Position numbers and translations under genes: made by a program. Shown in pieces: positions 55,001-64,000 of a stretch of DNA of 64,000 nt. Source of the stretch: Plantactinospora endophytica (GTDB taxonomy: Bacteria > Actinomycetota > Actinomycetes > Mycobacteriales > Micromonosporaceae); NCBI RefSeq assembly GCF_016862915.1, contig NZ_BONW01000042.1, positions 186,001 through 250,000 of the forward strand, in the 5' to 3' direction. A model generated the notes under the pieces. It was not told the DNA's origin and did no database searches. It worked only from the letters and a program-made list of their open reading frames with translations. Each line of letters starts with the position of its first letter. Positions within the stretch are counted from its first letter, which is position 1.

Positions 55001-58000
55001 GGGGTCGCCTTGACGAAGGTGGGCGTCGGCGGCTGCGGACCGGTCGCGCTGGCCTCGGTGAGGTCCACCAGGTGGGCGCAGCCGCCTGCGGTGAGCGGCG
55101 CGAACAGGCCGGTGGCGGTGAGGTCGAAGGAGACCGGCGAGTGCACCAGTGCCCGCCCCGCCACCCCCGGGTACGCGCTGCGCGCCCAGGCGAGGTAGAC
55201 GTTCAGCGACCGGTGCTCGACGACCACGCCCTTGGGTCGGCCGGTCGAGCCGGAAGTGAAGATCACGAAGGCCGGGTTGGCGTCGTGCAGCGGCGCCCGG
55301 CGCTCGCCGTCGGTGAGGACGCCCGCGTCCAGGCCGGCGAGCGCGTCGACGGTCGCGGCGGAGTCCATCACGACGAGGCCGGGAACGGAACCGTCGGGAC
55401 CCGGCTGATCGGCACCGTGCCCGTCGGGACCCGGCTGATCGGAACCGTGCCCGTTGGGACCGCCGGCGGCGATCTCGGCGGCGACGTCCACACTGGAGTG
55501 CGTCAGCAGCAGGACCGGGGCGACCTCCTCGACCATCACCCGCAGCCGCTCCACCGGATAGCTCAACTCCAGCGGCAGGTACGCGGCACCGGACTTCAGC
55601 ACCGCGACCAGCGCGACCACCAGGTCGACCGACTTGGGCACCGCGACCGCGACGAAGCGCTCGGGTGCGGCGCCACCGGCGACGAGCAGCCGGGCCAGCC
55701 GGTTCGCCCGCTCGTCGAGCTGCGCGTAGCTCAACGTGTCGGCGCCGTGCGCGACGGCCGGCGCGTCCGGGGTCAGCGCGACCTGCCGCTCGATCAGCGA
55801 GACGAGCGTGGCGGCCGGCACCTCCCGCGCGGTGTCGTTCCAGCCGTGCAGCACCGCGTGCCGCTCCTCCGCCGCGAGCAGGTCGACCGCGCTCAACGGC
55901 AGGCCGGCGTCGGTGGCGACGCCGTCGAGCAGGCGTACCAGCATGGCGACGAACCGGTCGACGGTCGCCCGGTCGAACAGGTCGGTGGCGTACTCCAGGG
56001 TGCCGGTCACGCCGCGCGGCCGGCGCGCCTCGTCGTACCGCTCCTCGACGATCAGCGACAGATCGAACTTCGCCGCGCCGTTGTGCACCGCCGTCACGTC
56101 GGCGGTCAGGCCCGGCAGCCGAAGGCTCGCCCCGGCGTTGTTCTGCAACGTCAGCATCACCTGGTAGAGCGGGTGGTGGGCGAGCGAGCGGGGCGGGTTC
56201 AGCGCCTCGACGAGCCGCTCGAACGGCACGTCCTGGTGCGCGTACGCGGCCAGGTCGACCTCGCGTACCCGGGCCAGTAGTTCCCGGAACGTCGGGTCGC
56301 CGGAGGTGTCGGTGCGCAGCACGAGCGCGTTGACGAAGAAGCCCACCAGCGCGTCCAGCGCGGCGTCGGTACGCCCCGCCACCGCCGCGCCGATCGGCAC
56401 GTCGGTACCCGCACCGAGCCTGGTGAGCAGGGCGGCGAGGGCGGCCTGCACCACCATGAACATGGTCACGTCGCAGCCCCGGGCCAGCTCCAGCAGCCGC
56501 TCGTGCAGCTCCGCCGGCAGCTCGACCGGTACGACGTCTCCGGCGTAACTCGCGACCGGCGGGCGGGGCCGGTCGGTGGGCAGTTCCAGTACCGGCGCCA
56601 GACCGGCGAGCGCCTCCCGCCAGTATCCGACCTGGGCGTCGGCGACCGTGCCGAGCAGGTCGCGCTGCCACAGCGCGTAGTCGGCGTACTGGACGGGCAG
56701 CGGTGCCCAGGACGGCGCCGACCCGCCCAGCCGGGCCTGGTACGCCGTGGACAGGTCGGCGGCGAGCGGGTCGAGCGACCAGCCGTCCGCCGCAATGTGG
56801 TGCACCAGGATGAGCAGCACGTCCCCGTGCACGTCGGACCGGAACAGCCGGGCCCTGATCGGCGGCTCGGTGGCGAGGTCGAACCGGTGCCGCGCCGCCT
56901 CGGCCACCTCGGCCATCGGGTCGCCGGCCACCCGCAGCACCGACATCGGCAGCCGGGCCGGCACGACGACCTGGGCGACGACGCCGTCCCGCTCGACGAA
57001 CGTGGTACGCAGGCTCTCGTGCCGCTGCACCACGTCGAGCAGCGCGGCCTCCAGGGCGGCCGGGTCCACGGCGCCGTCGAGGCGTACCACCAGCGGCACG
57101 TTGTAGGCGGCGGCGCCGCCCAGCTCGTCGAGCAGCCACAGCCGGGTCTGCGCGTACGACGCGGGTACCAGCTCGGGGCGGTCGCCGGCCCGCAGCACCG
57201 GGCGGTGGGCGACGGCGGTACCGTCGGCCGCGCCGTCGCCGTCGGCGGGCAGCAGTTCGGCCAGTTCGGCGACGGTCGGCGCCTCGAAGACGGTCCGCAC
57301 GCTCAGCTCCACGCCCCAGCGGGCGCGCACCAGGTTGAGCAGCCGGACCGCGAGCAGCGAGTGCCCGCCCAGGTCGAAGAAACTGTCGTCGATGCCGACC
57401 CGGGCCACCCCGAGCACGTCGGCGAAGAGCCCGCAGAGGAACTCCTCGCGCGGGTCGCGGGCGGCCCGGCCGGTCCCGCCGAGCAGCGTCGGTGCCGGCA
57501 GTGCCTTCCGGTCCACCTTGCCGTTCGGGGTGAGCGGCAGCGCGTCGAGCACCACCAGCGCCGACGGCACCATGTAGTCCGGCAGCCGCTCGCCGAGGTG
57601 TCCGAGCACCGTGCGGACCAGCGCCGCGTGGGCGCGCAGCGCGGCCGGGTGGTTCGCCAACGCTCGGACGTCCACAGTGGCGTCGTCGGGACCGGGCAGA
57701 ACGGCCGGGACGGTCTGACCGGCCGGTACGAAGGCCGCGTCGAACCGGGTCGGGTCCTGCGCCGACCAGGTCAGCACGGCGGTCAGCCCGACCCGTCCGG
57801 CCAGCTCGCCGATGGTGTGCGGGTCGGTCTCCCCGGCCGGCGCGGCCAGCGCGGCGAGCGCCTCCTCGATCGGGGCACCGGCGCCGATCAGCTCGGCGGC
57901 GGCGTGCTGGCGCCGCACCCGGGCGTTCGGGATGCCCCGCACCACCAGCCCGGCACCGACCCGTGCCTCCAGGGCGGCGAGGTCGCCGAGGTCCGCCCAG

Positions 58001-60261
58001 TCGAGTTCGCTGGTCGGGAGCGGGGCGTCGGCCGGCGTGGTGTCGAGTACCACGTCGTAGCGGTAACGGGACATCTCGGTGTGCCCGGCCGAGCCCTTCA
58101 GCTCCACGCGTACCGACCGGATCGCCGGGACCAGCCGGGGCAGGGCGGCGAACAGGGCCGGCGCGACCAGCAGCTCCTTCTCCATCGCCAGTTGCTGCTC
58201 GACGCCCCGCCGTACCGCCGGGGTGGCGGCGTGCGCCCCACGGCGGGCGAGCTGCACCTCGGTGTGGAACTCCCGGGCCAGCTCCAGGTTGCGTACGTCG
58301 CCGACGAAGATCCGGCCACCGGGGGCCAGCAGTCCGGTCAGCGCCTCGATCACCTCGACCAGGTAGTCGACGCTCGGGAAGTACTGCATGACCGAGTTGA
58401 TGACGATCGTGTCGAAGTAGCCGGTCGGCAGGCCGGTCACGTCGTCGGCGGGCTGCTGCCGGACGTGTACCCGACCGGCCAGGTTCGGGTCGGCGTCGGC
58501 GGCGGCCCGCAGTGCCGCGACCGCCCGGGGCGACAGCTCGGTTCCCCAGTACGCCTCGCACTCGGGCAGCAGCGGCGCGGCGATCAGACCGGTGCCGAAG
58601 CCGATCTCCAGGATCCGGGCCGGACGCAGCGCCCGGATCCGCTCCACCGTCTCGGCGCGCCACTGCGTCATCTCGGGCAGCGGGATCGGTTCGCCGTCGT
58701 AGCTCGAGTTCCAGCCGTGGAAGTCCTCGCCGAAGGCGGCTGCCGGCGCCTCCACGTACGTGGTGTCGTGCACCTCGCGCCACTCGTCGACCTGGGCGCG
58801 GGCCAGGTCGGCCGGTGCCGGCCGGTCCCCGTCGGCGTCGCCGGGAACGAGGTAACCGACGATCCGCTTGTCGCCGGGTTCGTCCTCGCGTACCGCCACC
58901 GCAGCGCGGGCGACCGCCGGGTGGGCGGCCAGCGCCGACTCGATCTCGCCCAGCTCGATCCGGAAGCCGCGTACCTTGACCTGGTCGTCGACCCGACCGG
59001 CGAATTCGAGCACTCCGTCGGGGCGGAACCGGGCGAGGTCACCGGTGCGGTACATCCGCTCGCCCGGCGCGTACGGGTCGGCGACGAAGCGCTCGCCGGT
59101 CAGCCCGGGGCGGGCGTGGTAGCCCCGGGCCAGTCCCGGTCCGGCGACGTACAGCTCGCCGACGACGCCCGGCTCGACCTGGTGCAGTTCGGCGTCGAGC
59201 ACGTACGCCCGGGCGTTGTCCATCAACCGGCCGAGCGGCAACACCCCGGGCGCCAGCTCGGTACCGGGGTCGACCCGGTACTCGGCGACGTTCACCGTGG
59301 CCTCGGTCGGACCGTAGACGTTGCGTACGGTCGCGTCCGGGTGCCGGCGGCGCCACTCGTCGAGGATCTCCGCGTGCAGCGCCTCGCCGCCCAGCATCAG
59401 GTCCACGGTCGGCGAGAAGTGCTCCGGCAGGACCGAGAGCAGCGGCAGGTGGCTCGGGGTGGCCTTGAGGAACGTGGTGGGCAGCGCCGGCGTGCCCGGG
59501 TCGTCGGCGAGCGCCGTGACGTGCACCAGGCCGCCGCAGACCAGCGTGGCGAACAGCGACGTGACGGTCATGTCGAAGGCGACCGACGAGTGCCACAGCG
59601 AGGTTCCGGCCAGCTCCGGGTAGGTGTCCTGGCACCAGAGCAGGTAGTCGGCCAGGGCACGGTGCTCGATCACGACGCCCTTCGGCCGACCCGTCGAGCC
59701 GGACGTGTACATCAGGTAGGCCGGGTTGTGCGGCGTCAGTGGCCGGACCCGGTCAGCGTCGGTGAGGTCGCCGTCGTCGCCGTCGTCGGGCTGGCCGAGG
59801 TCGTCGTCCTGCGGGCTGAGCACCCGGTCCGGGCGGAGCACGTCCGCCGCCAGGTCCGGCAGGGCGCCCGGGGTGGTCAGCACGCAGTGCGCCGCCGCGT
59901 CGGCGAGCATGAACTCGATCCGGTCGGCCGGATAGGCGAGGTCGAGCGGCAGGTAGGCGGCGCCGGACTTGGCGACCGCGAGCAGCGCGACCGCGAGGCC
60001 CTCGTCGCGGGGCAGGGCGACCGCGACGGTCGTCTCCGGACCGGCGCCGTGCGCCACCAGCCGCCGGGCGAGCCGGTTGGCCCGCGCGTTCAGCTCGGCA
60101 TAGCTCAGCCGCGCCGGGCCGCACACCAGCGCGGGCGCGTCCGGGGTACGGCGCACCTGCGCCTCGAACAGGCCGGGCAGGGTGAGCCCGGGTACCGGCC
60201 GCTGCCGCCCCTGGTACGCACGCTGAATGTCGCGCCGTCCGGATGCCGTCTTCGAATCCAT
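43027..60261 (-). CDS. NRPS 1: five modules, A-MT-T / C-A-T x3 / C-A-T-E
   Basis: This 5,744-residue nonribosomal peptide synthetase starts at ATG with GGGGGAG upstream. Approximate residues: A1 (30-490 and 750-930) with an inserted N-methyltransferase (490-750, [10 protein letters not shown]), T1 at 965; C2 1024-1464, A2 1487-2000, T2; C3 2107-2554, A3 2574-3070, T3; C4 3167-3604, A4 3627-4124, T4; C5 4224-4674, A5 4697-5187, T5 (LGGDSI), E 5270-5710 (HHLVVDG, EGHGRE, GWFT). By-eye codes: A1 D-M-T-K-M-G-V-V-N-K (Asx/Glx family); A2 D-L-T-K-V-G-E-I-G-K (Asn); A3 D-A-Y-F-W-G-V-T-Y-K (unknown); A4 D-A-W-T-V-A-A-V-C-K (Phe or another aromatic); A5 D-A-A-L-I-G-G-L-A-K (unknown). No C domain at the start, so it begins the peptide. 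Residue 1 is N-methylated and residue 5 becomes D. Confidence 0.95.
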   Translation of the reverse strand: MDSKTASGRRDIQRAYQGRQRPVPGLTLPGLFEAQVRRTPDAPALVCGPARLSYAELNARANRLARRLVAHGAGPETTVAVALPRDEGLAVALLAVAKSGAAYLPLDLAYPADRIEFMLADAAAHCVLTTPGALPDLAADVLRPDRVLSPQDDDLGQPDDGDDGDLTDADRVRPLTPHNPAYLMYTSGSTGRPKGVVIEHRALADYLLWCQDTYPELAGTSLWHSSVAFDMTVTSLFATLVCGGLVHVTALADDPGTPALPTTFLKATPSHLPLLSVLPEHFSPTVDLMLGGEALHAEILDEWRRRHPDATVRNVYGPTEATVNVAEYRVDPGTELAPGVLPLGRLMDNARAYVLDAELHQVEPGVVGELYVAGPGLARGYHARPGLTGERFVADPYAPGERMYRTGDLARFRPDGVLEFAGRVDDQVKVRGFRIELGEIESALAAHPAVARAAVAVREDEPGDKRIVGYLVPGDADGDRPAPADLARAQVDEWREVHDTTYVEAPAAAFGEDFHGWNSSYDGEPIPLPEMTQWRAETVERIRALRPARILEIGFGTGLIAAPLLPECEAYWGTELSPRAVAALRAAADADPNLAGRVHVRQQPADDVTGLPTGYFDTIVINSVMQYFPSVDYLVEVIEALTGLLAPGGRIFVGDVRNLELAREFHTEVQLARRGAHAATPAVRRGVEQQLAMEKELLVAPALFAALPRLVPAIRSVRVELKGSAGHTEMSRYRYDVVLDTTPADAPLPTSELDWADLGDLAALEARVGAGLVVRGIPNARVRRQHAAAELIGAGAPIEEALAALAAPAGETDPHTIGELAGRVGLTAVLTWSAQDPTRFDAAFVPAGQTVPAVLPGPDDATVDVRALANHPAALRAHAALVRTVLGHLGERLPDYMVPSALVVLDALPLTPNGKVDRKALPAPTLLGGTGRAARDPREEFLCGLFADVLGVARVGIDDSFFDLGGHSLLAVRLLNLVRARWGVELSVRTVFEAPTVAELAELLPADGDGAADGTAVAHRPVLRAGDRPELVPASYAQTRLWLLDELGGAAAYNVPLVVRLDGAVDPAALEAALLDVVQRHESLRTTFVERDGVVAQVVVPARLPMSVLRVAGDPMAEVAEAARHRFDLATEPPIRARLFRSDVHGDVLLILVHHIAADGWSLDPLAADLSTAYQARLGGSAPSWAPLPVQYADYALWQRDLLGTVADAQVGYWREALAGLAPVLELPTDRPRPPVASYAGDVVPVELPAELHERLLELARGCDVTMFMVVQAALAALLTRLGAGTDVPIGAAVAGRTDAALDALVGFFVNALVLRTDTSGDPTFRELLARVREVDLAAYAHQDVPFERLVEALNPPRSLAHHPLYQVMLTLQNNAGASLRLPGLTADVTAVHNGAAKFDLSLIVEERYDEARRPRGVTGTLEYATDLFDRATVDRFVAMLVRLLDGVATDAGLPLSAVDLLAAEERHAVLHGWNDTAREVPAATLVSLIERQVALTPDAPAVAHGADTLSYAQLDERANRLARLLVAGGAAPERFVAVAVPKSVDLVVALVAVLKSGAAYLPLELSYPVERLRVMVEEVAPVLLLTHSSVDVAAEIAAGGPNGHGSDQPGPDGHGADQPGPDGSVPGLVVMDSAATVDALAGLDAGVLTDGERRAPLHDANPAFVIFTSGSTGRPKGVVVEHRSLNVYLAWARSAYPGVAGRALVHSPVSFDLTATGLFAPLTAGGCAHLVDLTEASATGPQPPTPTFVKATPSHLPVLLSLPAGYSPTEQLVLGGEALLGEVLDEWRAGHPGATVINEYGPTETTIGCTEFRVGPGESVVPGVVTIGTPIWNTRMYVLDARLRPTPFGVTGEAYIAGDLVTRGYFGRPGLTSTKFVADPYGPPGSRMYRSGDLFRWRADGQLEFVARVDDQVKLRGFRIEPGEIEAVAQRYPAVRHAAVVLREDTPGNRRLVGYVAPAGVDVAGLREHLARQLPEYMVPSSIVALDELPTTANRKLDRAALPVPEAVAAGLGRAAGSAREELVCGIFAEVLAVPRVGPDDDFFAVGGHSLLAVRLRSQLRAATGVDLSLRVIFEAPTPAGLAAELDAATGSGPDAAPADGTVALRPRPRPDRLPLSYAQRRLWFLHRLDPTSATYNVPVASRLTGPLDLAALTEALADVVARHEPLRTRHPEQNGEPYQELIPLDAARPVVELVGVDEAGLADALDAASRVPFDITVDPPIRVTVFALDSTGQPEHVLLVLCHHIATDGGSEAPFARDLALGYAARSTGTAPRYAPLPVSYADYSLWQHDLLGAETDPDSAAAAQVAYWTATLAGLPELTEVPADRPRPAQASHVGADVEFTLDAELHEAVAGLARSAGVTVFMVFHAALAALLSRLGAGSDIPVGTAVAGRNEEGLDGLVGFFVNTLVLRTDTSGDPSFRELLARVREVDLAAFAHQDIPFERLVEVLNPARSLAHHPLFQVMLTIRNDEDGRLELPGLGAAPVPVDTGVAKFDLSVVVAETHTADGGPAGVRGGIEYAVDLFDQETAQAIADRLVLVLRAAVAEPAAPISALELMSAAERQRLLVDWNGAAVAYPDASVHELFRAQVARTPDAVAVTGDAGSMTYAELDRRANRLAHRLARLGVGAGSHVGCLLERSPHVVVAALAVLKLGAAYVPLHATYPPARVRGVLAETGATVLLTDTKQRIFSHSAVVVTVDDDPEQAKLPDTDPGVRTDPAELAYVMYTSGSTGTPKGVAVTHRDIVGLVHHRGFDDPAHLRVLVHSAFAFDASTYEMWVPLLRGGAVVVAPPGDPDVDTLERVLRDHQVTAAFFTTALFNLIAEERPAALAGMREVWTGGELVSPAAMRRFGQACPSVALVHVYGPTETTTYALAGQVHTVAEQAGTVPIGRVMDNMRGYVLDELLRPVPVGVTGELYLAGTGTARGYVRRPGQTAERFVADPYGPAGGRMYRTGDLVRWDRHGEIEYVGRADQQVKLRGFRIELGEIEAALVGQPSIGQAYVTVREIGGDRRIVAYLVPAAGRTVGLDDVRSQLAGKLPGYMVPAYFVVLDALPLNANGKVDRRALPAPAFAAPGTGRQPRTVREELLCGLFADVLGVPAVGLDDNFFDLGGHSLLASRLVSRIRAALGAELPLRALFEAPTVAGVASRLVEGGAPRPALVGSTSADGLVPLSFAQQRLWFLHRLEGAGATYNVPLAVRLRGVLDVSALRAAWVDVVARHEVLRTGFTDVDGVMYQRVHPAAPVLAGPIPVAEAALPATVADAVRRPFDFTAELPLRVTLFEIGPEDHLLLVVLHHIAADGWSFDPLVRDVSAAYAARVAGAEPGWSALPVQYRDYAVWQRELLGDEDAPDSVLAGQLGFWRDRLAGMPDLIALPTDRPRPVVASFAGGRFEFGWDAGLHERITELARGSGTTLFMVVQAGLAALLSRLGAGTDIPIGTVVAGRTDAALDELVGFFVNTLVLRTDVSGAPTFRELLSRVRDTDLAAYDHQDLPFERLVEELNPVRSLSHHPLFQVSLTVQADDEPVYDLPGVEATWRDAELSTAKFDLTLTVREHPDGGAAAQLDYATDLFDPATVELLARRLVHTLEAAVAAPDARVESIDVFVDGERDTILGDWAHGAPDLPAASLPALFRAGVDREPDAPAVRFEGVELSYAELDRRATALARRLRAAGAGPHSLVAVAVPRSAELVVALLAVHMAGAAYLPIDPDYPAERIAYMLEDGQPAVLLTTSGTAATLPESPVARLLLDEVVPHSADPGPSAGADSAPLAPPAPEVPAYVIYTSGSTGRPKGVVVSHAGLANLARAQAEMLGVTADSRVLQFAALSFDAAAWEVCMALANGACLVLAPRERLRPGEPLSALVAQERVSHVTLPPSALAGLDGYDLPAGMTLVVAGEACGPELIERWAPGRRMVNAYGPTETTVCATMSTPLHEAATPPIGRPIRGAATYVLDAALRPVPPGVPGELYVAGTGLATGYLARPGLSATRFVADPYGPSGSRMYRTGDLAKWRSDGQLEYLGRVDRQVKLRGFRIEPGEVEAVLAGHPSVAQAVAVVREDRPGDARLVAYAVPAAGPSGAAEPGELRDFLRERLPAFLVPAAVVVVDTIPVTPNGKVDHRALPAPVLLGPDGGSGTGRQPRTAREELLCGLFADVLGVPAVGLDDNFFEYGGHSLLATRLVSRIRAALGVELPLRAVFEAPTVAGLASRLVDGGVSRPALVGSTSADELVPLSFAQQRLWFLHRLEGAGATYNVPLAVRLRGVLDVSALRAAWVDVVARHEVLRTVFVDADGPTRQRIQPTSPAVELVRVDAGRLDAEVADAARRPFDLTAEEPPLRVTLFEVGPEDHVLLVVLHHIAADGWSFDPLVRDVSAAYAARIAGAEPGWSPLPVQYRDYAIWQRELLGDENAPDSVLAGQLGFWRDRLDGMPDLIPLPTDRPRPVVASFTGGRAEFAWGPEVHARVTELARGSGTTLFMVVQAGLAALLSRLGAGTDIPIGTVVAGRTDAALDELVGFFVNTLVLRTDVSGAPTFRELLSRVRDTDLAAYDHQDLPFERLVEELNPVRSLSHHPLFQVSLTVHTAGKPVYDLPGLDTGWHDPGFSAAKFDLGVGLTERFDDAGRPVGVTGSIEYATDLFDAGTVAAFAQRLVQLIGTAAAQPDRSVDDLDVLVPGEYERIRYGWNDWHGGDDTAVPAGALDFPGLFAAQARRTPEAAAVWFAGEALCYAELDARANRLAHHLAAHGAGPERTVAVALRRGADYVVAVLAAMKSGAAFLPLDPDYPAARLAFMLGDARPSCVVTDTTVAGTVDLGDRPVVLLDDPATARAVAAAPATDPSPARPLAAPAYVIYTSGSTGQPKGVVVTHGGIASITESMVDACGVRPGDRVLQFVALSFDASVAELCLSLLSGACLVVPSAPPVGEDLADYLETHRINHLLLPPSVLASLPRIALPELRSLIVGGESCPAELAEYWARGRRLVNGYGPTESTLAATLSGPLAGTAPLPIGRPVRDTRVYLLDEQLRLVPPGVVGEMYVAGAGLARGYLARPGITAERFVADPYGSAGERMYRTGDLAKWRADGQLDFVGRLDDQVKVRGFRIELGEVEAALSAQPGVALAAATVREVGNGRMLVGYVVPGDAVAPPEPGRLRAALAARLPDAMVPALVVLVDSMPLTPNGKVDRAALPAPETFAQPGSPPRTPREHLLHAAFADVLGRTDFGVDQGFFELGGDSIRAIQLVSRARRAGVVFSPRDVFLAKSVAGLAALAADGDGPATVAVDDGVGELPQTPMAAWMRGLGGYDGFNQTMVLTVPAELDQPSLVGAVQALLDHHDALRTTDDGAAVAEPGTVDAAELVHRVDVAGLAPEALVAVVAAEAGAARGRLSPRAGVTVQVVWFDAGPAAGRLLVMLHHLVVDGVSWHVLLPDLRAAWEAAVAGRAVQLDPVGTSLRGWATRLVELAGSAERVAELPDWQRLLGTPEAPLGSRPLDPARDTAGTVQELSVVLPAEHTGPLLGAVPATLRANVNDVLLTGLALALERCGRTGGLLVDLEGHGREELVPGMDLSRTVGWFTKVHPVRIDAGGQDAGRALRAVKEQLRSVPGDGHGYGMLRYLNPSTAPALAAGPVPQLGFNYLGMSSGGGADGWWSPAPDAPSVPPRDPEMPAAHTLDVNAVAVDRGSGPELHASLSWPAGLLDAEWVGRLAEAWLAALREIVAHAALPGASGLTPSDLSLDLDQDEIESLEAEMGILL
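46528..47583 (-). repeat. Module 5 condensation-domain tract, near-identical to module 4 (copy 1)
   Basis: Three tracts here (about 46528-46869, 47081-47220 and 47421-47583) match 49696-50751 with only scattered base changes, always offset by exactly 3,168 bases (1,056 codons). The shared tracts have more A and fewer G/C third positions than their surroundings. Confidence 0.88.
49696..50751 (-). repeat. Module 4 condensation-domain tract, near-identical to module 5 (copy 2)
   Basis: Partner of 46528-47583. In the first tract (49696-50037) I count only two or three changes over about 340 bases. Regions between the tracts diverge more, the pattern expected after module duplication followed by patchy gene conversion. 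Confidence 0.88.
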
Positions 60262-60358
60262 TCCGCCAACTCCCCCGTCAACAGGGCGGACCCAGGCCGC
60301 CACCGCGGCCCGAAGCTATCGAGGCTTACTTTCGAGCGGTTATCGGTGAACCTTTTCC

Positions 60359-60374
60359 ATTCACATCCGTGAAT
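60359..60374. promoter_or_regulatory. 16-bp palindrome upstream of NRPS 1
   Basis: ATTCACATCCGTGAAT is a perfect 6-4-6 palindrome 98 bases before the NRPS 1 start, in an AT-richer patch of the 351-base gap. It lies just downstream of two terminator-like hairpins, so NRPS 1 probably has its own promoter and this could be its operator. Confidence 0.5.
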
Positions 60375-60526
60375 CTTTTCGGCGCCGCACGCCCGCACCG
60401 CACGGCACAACACAGCACAGCACGGCTTCGCACGGCGCTTCGCACCGCAGCACCGAGGCGATCCAGCGCCGGCATCACACCGCAGCGCACCGCGCTTCGT
60501 TCCGCGCGGCGTGTGCGCGGCGCGGC

Positions 60527-60590
60527 GGACCCTGCGGTCCGTCCGACCGCAGGGTCCGGGGCACCGGGCCCGTGCTGACGAGCCCGGTGC
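60527..60590 (-). terminator. Two tandem hairpins after sbnA
   Basis: Reading in the direction of sbnA, GCACCGGGC pairs with GCCCGGTGC (60561-60590, 12-base loop). Next, a 13-base perfect stem formed by GGACCCTGCGGTC and its complement (60527-60557, five-base loop) follows. They start 23 bases past the sbnA stop and separate the precursor genes from NRPS 1. The rest of the gap, 60375-60526, is a low-complexity GCAC/CGCA-rich stretch with no gene. Confidence 0.75.
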
Positions 60591-60612
60591 GGAAAAAGCG
60601 GGTGCCGCGTGT

Positions 60613-61599
60613 TCAGTGGCTCCCGGTCACCGGTTCCCGACCGAGGTGACCGGCTTCGGCGCCGAACATCTCGTCGCACCAGCCGGGCTGGTAGATCGAT
60701 TCGAGGTACCGCTCGCCGAGGTCGGGAGCGATGGCGACGGCGGTCATCCGGCCCTGCGGGTCGTTCGCCGCGAGCCAGTCCAGCGCACCGCTGACCACCG
60801 TGCCGGTGGAGCCGCCGAACAGGAAGCCGTGCCCGGCGAGCGTCCGGCACATCCGCACCGTGTCCGCCTCCCGCACGTGCAGCACGTCGTCGACGTACCG
60901 CTCGTCGAGCATCGGCGGGCGGACCGAGGTGCCGAGGCCCGGGATGTGGCGCGGCGCCGGTACGCCGCCGAAGGTGACCGAGCCGACCGCGTCGACCGCC
61001 ACGACCTTCGCCCGTTGACGGGTGTCCCGCAGATAGCGGGCGCAGCCCATCAGGGTGCCGGTGGTGCCGGCCCCGACGAACAGCACGTCGAGGTTGCCGA
61101 AGCGCCGCACGATCGACGGCGCGGTGTGCCGGTAGTGCGCCCGCCAGTTGCCGGAGTTCGCGTACTGGTTGAGCCAGACGTACTGCGGCGAGGAGGCGCA
61201 CAGCTCGCGCACGTACCGCAGCCGGGCGCCGAGCAGGCCGCTGACCGGATCCGGCTCGGTCACCGTGTAGACCTGGCCGCCGAGCGCCGTCATCATCAAC
61301 TTCGCGGCCAGATTGCACCGGGTGTCGGTGACGCAGACGAAGCGGTAGCCACGGTTCGCCGCGACGATGCTCAGCGCGACACCGAGGTTGCCCGAGGACG
61401 ACTCCACGATCGTCGAGCCCGGCCGCAGCGTGCCGTCCCGCTCGGCCTGCGCGACCATCTCGGCCGCGACCTTGAGCTTGATCGAGCCGGCGAAGTTGAA
61501 GCCCTCGCACTTCAGGTGGAGATTCCGGCCGAGCAGCGGAGCCAGGTCGACGTAGAGGTCGTCCTGGTGGAAGTCCTGTGGATTGACGATCACCGGCAC
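60613..61599 (-). CDS. sbnA: 2,3-Diaminopropionate synthase SbnA (PLP-dependent)
   Basis: This 328-residue protein belongs to the cysteine synthase/SbnA family. In staphyloferrin B and other pathways SbnA joins O-phospho-L-serine with L-glutamate, giving N-(1-amino-1-carboxyl-2-ethyl)-glutamate. The PLP Lys is Lys41 in NFAGSIKLK, the substrate loop is ESSSGNLGVAL and the phosphate loop VGAGTTGTLMG. The start chosen is a GTG at 61599, ten bases inside sbnB, because family proteins begin this way (MPVI...); a second GTG at 61593 gives a four-base overlap with the sbnB stop. Together with SbnB it makes L-2,3-diaminopropionate for the peptide. Two hairpins follow the gene. Confidence 0.92.
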   Translation of the reverse strand: MPVIVNPQDFHQDDLYVDLAPLLGRNLHLKCEGFNFAGSIKLKVAAEMVAQAERDGTLRPGSTIVESSSGNLGVALSIVAANRGYRFVCVTDTRCNLAAKLMMTALGGQVYTVTEPDPVSGLLGARLRYVRELCASSPQYVWLNQYANSGNWRAHYRHTAPSIVRRFGNLDVLFVGAGTTGTLMGCARYLRDTRQRAKVVAVDAVGSVTFGGVPAPRHIPGLGTSVRPPMLDERYVDDVLHVREADTVRMCRTLAGHGFLFGGSTGTVVSGALDWLAANDPQGRMTAVAIAPDLGERYLESIYQPGWCDEMFGAEAGHLGREPVTGSH

Positions 61600-62648
61600 G
61601 GCGCACCCCGGTTTCCGTACCGACCGAGTTCGTGGAAGAAGTCGTCGATCGCGGTCAGGTCGCCGGCTGCCGCCGCGCGGTCGTGGACGTAGCGGCCGAC
61701 GGCCAGGTCGAGCACGCCGAGCCCGAACGGGGAGAACACCAGCGGGCGGTCCACCGGCGGCCGGAAGTCGCCGGTCAGCACGTCGTACAGCGTCGCGTGC
61801 ACGAAGTCGCGGTGCCCGACGGCCTGCTCGGCCAGGTGCGGCGAGGTGGCCGCGGTGAGGCAGTGGTCCACGTCGTCGACCACGTTGGTGGAGGCCAGGA
61901 TGATCTCCGGGGACAGGTCCCGCAGCGACAGGTGCAGCACCAGCGGCGCGTGCCCGAACAGGTCCGGGTCGTGCACGTGCGGCGCCGGTGCCACGGTCGC
62001 GAACACCACCAGGTCGCTCGCCCGGATCAGGCTGTCCGCGTCGTCGTGCAGGGTGACCGGACCGGTGTAACCGGAGCCGGTCAGGTAGTCCCGCCACTGC
62101 CGGGCGTGGTCCGGGTCGAGGTCGTGGATGCCGACCTCGTCGAACTGCCAACCGGTGCCGGCCAGGTACGTGTGCACGTACCGGGCGATCAGGCCGGCGC
62201 CCACGAAGCCGACCCGCGCAGGCCGGGGTCGGCCCTGCGCGGCCCAGCCCCGGGTGAGCCGGTCCGCGGCGAGCGCGGCCGAGGCCGCCGTACGGGTCGC
62301 GCTGATGATCGACGACTCGAGGCAGGCGAACGGGTACCCGGTCGCCGGATCGTTGAGCACCAGCACCGCCGAGGCCCGGGGCAGACCGGTGGCGACGTTC
62401 TCCGGGAAGCTGGAGATCCACTTGATCCCGTCGACCGCACCGTCCCCGCCGACCGACGCCGGCAGCGCGATGATCCGTGCACTGGGCCGGTCCGGAAACC
62501 GCAGGAAGTACGACGGCGGGTTCACCGTCCGGCCGGACCCGTGCAACCGGTAGGCGTCGGCCACGACGTCGAGTACGGCGGCCGGGTCACCGGCGAGCGC
62601 CCGCTGCACCTGCGCGCCGGAGACCACCGCGAACGAGGGGGCGGCCAT
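61590..62648 (-). CDS. sbnB: N-((2S)-2-amino-2-carboxyethyl)-glutamate dehydrogenase SbnB
   Basis: This 352-residue protein is of the ornithine cyclodeaminase/mu-crystallin family, subtype SbnB. It oxidises the SbnA product with NAD+ and releases L-2,3-diaminopropionate and 2-oxoglutarate. Seen in the sequence are the substrate Lys in GIKWISSFPEN, the Rossmann motif VGFVGAGLIARYVHTYL and HLSLRDLSPEIILAS with the NVVDDVDH that follows. The ATG overlaps the stop of the upstream oxygenase-containing gene by one base (TGATG), and its own end overlaps sbnA, so all three genes are one operon. This pair is a reliable marker of a diaminopropionate-containing peptide. Confidence 0.93.
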   Translation of the reverse strand: MAAPSFAVVSGAQVQRALAGDPAAVLDVVADAYRLHGSGRTVNPPSYFLRFPDRPSARIIALPASVGGDGAVDGIKWISSFPENVATGLPRASAVLVLNDPATGYPFACLESSIISATRTAASAALAADRLTRGWAAQGRPRPARVGFVGAGLIARYVHTYLAGTGWQFDEVGIHDLDPDHARQWRDYLTGSGYTGPVTLHDDADSLIRASDLVVFATVAPAPHVHDPDLFGHAPLVLHLSLRDLSPEIILASTNVVDDVDHCLTAATSPHLAEQAVGHRDFVHATLYDVLTGDFRPPVDRPLVFSPFGLGVLDLAVGRYVHDRAAAAGDLTAIDDFFHELGRYGNRGAPCR

Positions 62649-64000
62649 CAGGCACCCCGCACCGGGTCGGCGAACGCCATCAGCACCTCGCGCGGGCCCT
62701 CGTAGGGCTCCCGGCTGTGTGCCATCCGGATGTTGTCGATCAGCATCAGGTCCCCCGCCTGCCACGGCTCGCGCACCGTCGCCGCCTCGTATGCCTCGTT
62801 GATCACCGTGATGGTCTCCGGTTCGATCGGCTCGCCGTCGCCGTAGAAGGTGTCGAACGGCAACCCGTCCGGACCGAACTCGGCCTCCAGGTACTCCCGC
62901 ACGGCCGGCGCGAGCGTCGCCGCGTTGAGGAACCCGATCTGGTTGGACCAGCAGTGCTCACCGGTACCCGGGTGCCGCAGGAACGCGTCGCGCCGCTGGG
63001 CGGTACGCAGCGTGCCGTCGGCCTCCCAGACCGCCTCGATGTCGTACCGCGCGCAGTACGCCTCCGCCTCGGCCCGGTCGCCGACCCCGAACGCCGCCCG
63101 CCAGTCGACGCCGACGTAGTCCCGGAACACCCGGCGCAGCAGCCAGCCCTGTCGGGCGAACCGGTCGACCAGCTCGGCCGGCAGGGACGCGGCGACGACC
63201 CGGGAGTCCGCGACACCGGTGATCCCGCCGCGTACGGCCGGCCGCCGGCAGGCCAGCAACAGCCGGCCGGGGACGTCGCGGGTGTAGCTCATCTCGTGGT
63301 GCATGCACATCGGCTGGTCCGGTGGCCAGTGTGCGGACGAGTACACGCCGTCGGCGTGCCGGTCCCGGCCGGCGAAGCCCTCCCGCTCCGGCACCAGCCG
63401 CAGCGACAGTGCCGTCGCGGCGGCAGCCAGCGCGGCGGTGTCGGTCAGCCCGAGGCCGCGTACCAGCACGGCGCCGCGCGTCTCGACCAGCCTGTCCAGC
63501 GCGGCCCGGTGCTCGGCCAGCCAGTGCCGCGCCTCCTGGGCCGGCACCGTCCAGGCGTGCACGACGGCGGGCCGCCCCGGGTCGAACGTGACGTCGAGCC
63601 GGCCGGGCGAGTAGTCCGACACCGGCTCGGGCGCCGCCGCCGGAGCGGTCCGGGTCAGCAGGTCGACTCCCGCGCGGTTGCCGTTGACCCGGCGGTTGAT
63701 CCCGCCCCGTGCGTCGACCAGCCGACCCAGTGCGGCCAGCGTCGGCGAGTCGGTCAGCTCGCGCAGCGACACCCGGCGGTCCAGGCTCGCCAGCAGCTTG
63801 ATCGCGGCGAGCGAGGTACCCAGGTCGAGGAAGTTGTCGTGCTGGCCGATCAGGCCCGGCGGCGTCTGCGACACCTCCGACCACATCCGGGCCAACCATT
63901 CCTCGGTCGGGGTGCCCGGCGGGGTACGCCTGGTCGGTTCGCCGGCCGGTTCGCCGCTCGCCAGCGCGACGAGCGCCTTGCGGTCCACCTTGCCGTTGCC
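62648..64000 (-). CDS. NRPS fragment: adenylation end - carrier - TauD/SyrP-like oxygenase (cut by window edge)
   Basis: The frame is open through the right edge; the first visible residues [11 protein letters not shown] are the A10 motif of an adenylation domain, so its bulk is upstream. A carrier domain follows (about 35-100 visible residues) whose phosphopantetheine Ser lies in LDLGTSLAAI, one residue shorter than the usual LGGxS. The rest (about 300 residues) is a TauD/TfdA-type Fe(II)/2-oxoglutarate dioxygenase with MHHEMSY (metal-binding H-x-E) and AHSREPYEGPR (distal His and 2-oxoglutarate Arg). This resembles SyrP-type beta-hydroxylases that act on carrier-bound Asp or similar. Fusion into one chain is unusual. 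It may feed the A-less module of NRPS 2 in trans. Confidence 0.88.
   Translation of the reverse strand, partial: GNGKVDRKALVALASGEPAGEPTRRTPPGTPTEEWLARMWSEVSQTPPGLIGQHDNFLDLGTSLAAIKLLASLDRRVSLRELTDSPTLAALGRLVDARGGINRRVNGNRAGVDLLTRTAPAAAPEPVSDYSPGRLDVTFDPGRPAVVHAWTVPAQEARHWLAEHRAALDRLVETRGAVLVRGLGLTDTAALAAAATALSLRLVPEREGFAGRDRHADGVYSSAHWPPDQPMCMHHEMSYTRDVPGRLLLACRRPAVRGGITGVADSRVVAASLPAELVDRFARQGWLLRRVFRDYVGVDWRAAFGVGDRAEAEAYCARYDIEAVWEADGTLRTAQRRDAFLRHPGTGEHCWSNQIGFLNAATLAPAVREYLEAEFGPDGLPFDTFYGDGEPIEPETITVINEAYEAATVREPWQAGDLMLIDNIRMAHSREPYEGPREVLMAFADPVRGA

Overview
The window is GC-rich DNA with actinomycete features: GTG and TTG starts, stop/start overlaps of the ATGA and GTGA type, a Tat-secreted hydrolase, a mycosin-type protease, AfsR/SARP and ECF41 regulators, and a class I ribonucleotide reductase behind a cobalamin riboswitch. 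Gene content and style suggest a Micromonosporaceae-like actinomycete. That placement is an inference; no rRNA or marker gene is present to prove it.

Region 1 to about 15 kb is mixed core and accessory metabolism. It holds a GH42/GH67 hemicellulose pair (the GH42 gene runs off the left edge), a TetR regulator with a likely operator and a target oxidoreductase, a class A beta-lactamase-fold hydrolase, a secreted acetamidase/formamidase, a NYN nuclease with OST-HTH domains, and a lipid kinase. These are followed by a copper-related trio (CopC, cupredoxin-like lipoprotein, membrane protein) and an LLM-type alkanesulfonate monooxygenase. Region 15 to 20.8 kb is an iron-siderophore uptake locus read right to left (ATPase, binding lipoprotein, fused double permease, then a PepSY membrane protein) with an iron box next to its first start codon.

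Region 21 to 30 kb holds nrdA-nrdB with tandem NrdR-like boxes, a B12 riboswitch and a hairpin that can hide the ribosome-binding site. Next come a flavoprotein oxidoreductase beside an ECF41 sigma factor, and a proline-rich membrane protein coupled to a mycosin-like protease.

Region 30 to 64 kb is a nonribosomal peptide cluster that continues past the right edge. It contains an AfsR-type regulator with TPRs, convergent with a tiny secreted peptide gene, and a transthyretin-like protein that has lost urate-pathway catalytic residues. It also has a methyltransferase, a conserved protein of unknown function, an aspartate/glutamate-type racemase and an MbtH protein. The two synthetases are A-MT-T/C-A-T/C-A-T/C-A-T/C-A-T-E and C-T/C-A-T-TE. 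Upstream lie SbnA and SbnB, which make L-2,3-diaminopropionate, and the end of a third synthetase in which an A-T unit is fused to a TauD/SyrP-like oxygenase.

The predicted product is a peptide of about seven residues: N-methylated residue 1 (Asx/Glx-like pocket), Asn, unknown, Phe-like, a D-residue, a residue loaded in trans, and a last residue with a Ser-like pocket, released by the thioesterase. The most distinctive idea is that the A-less C-T module is charged by the A-T-oxygenase protein, giving a hydroxylated residue inside the chain. I could not match the cluster to a known compound.
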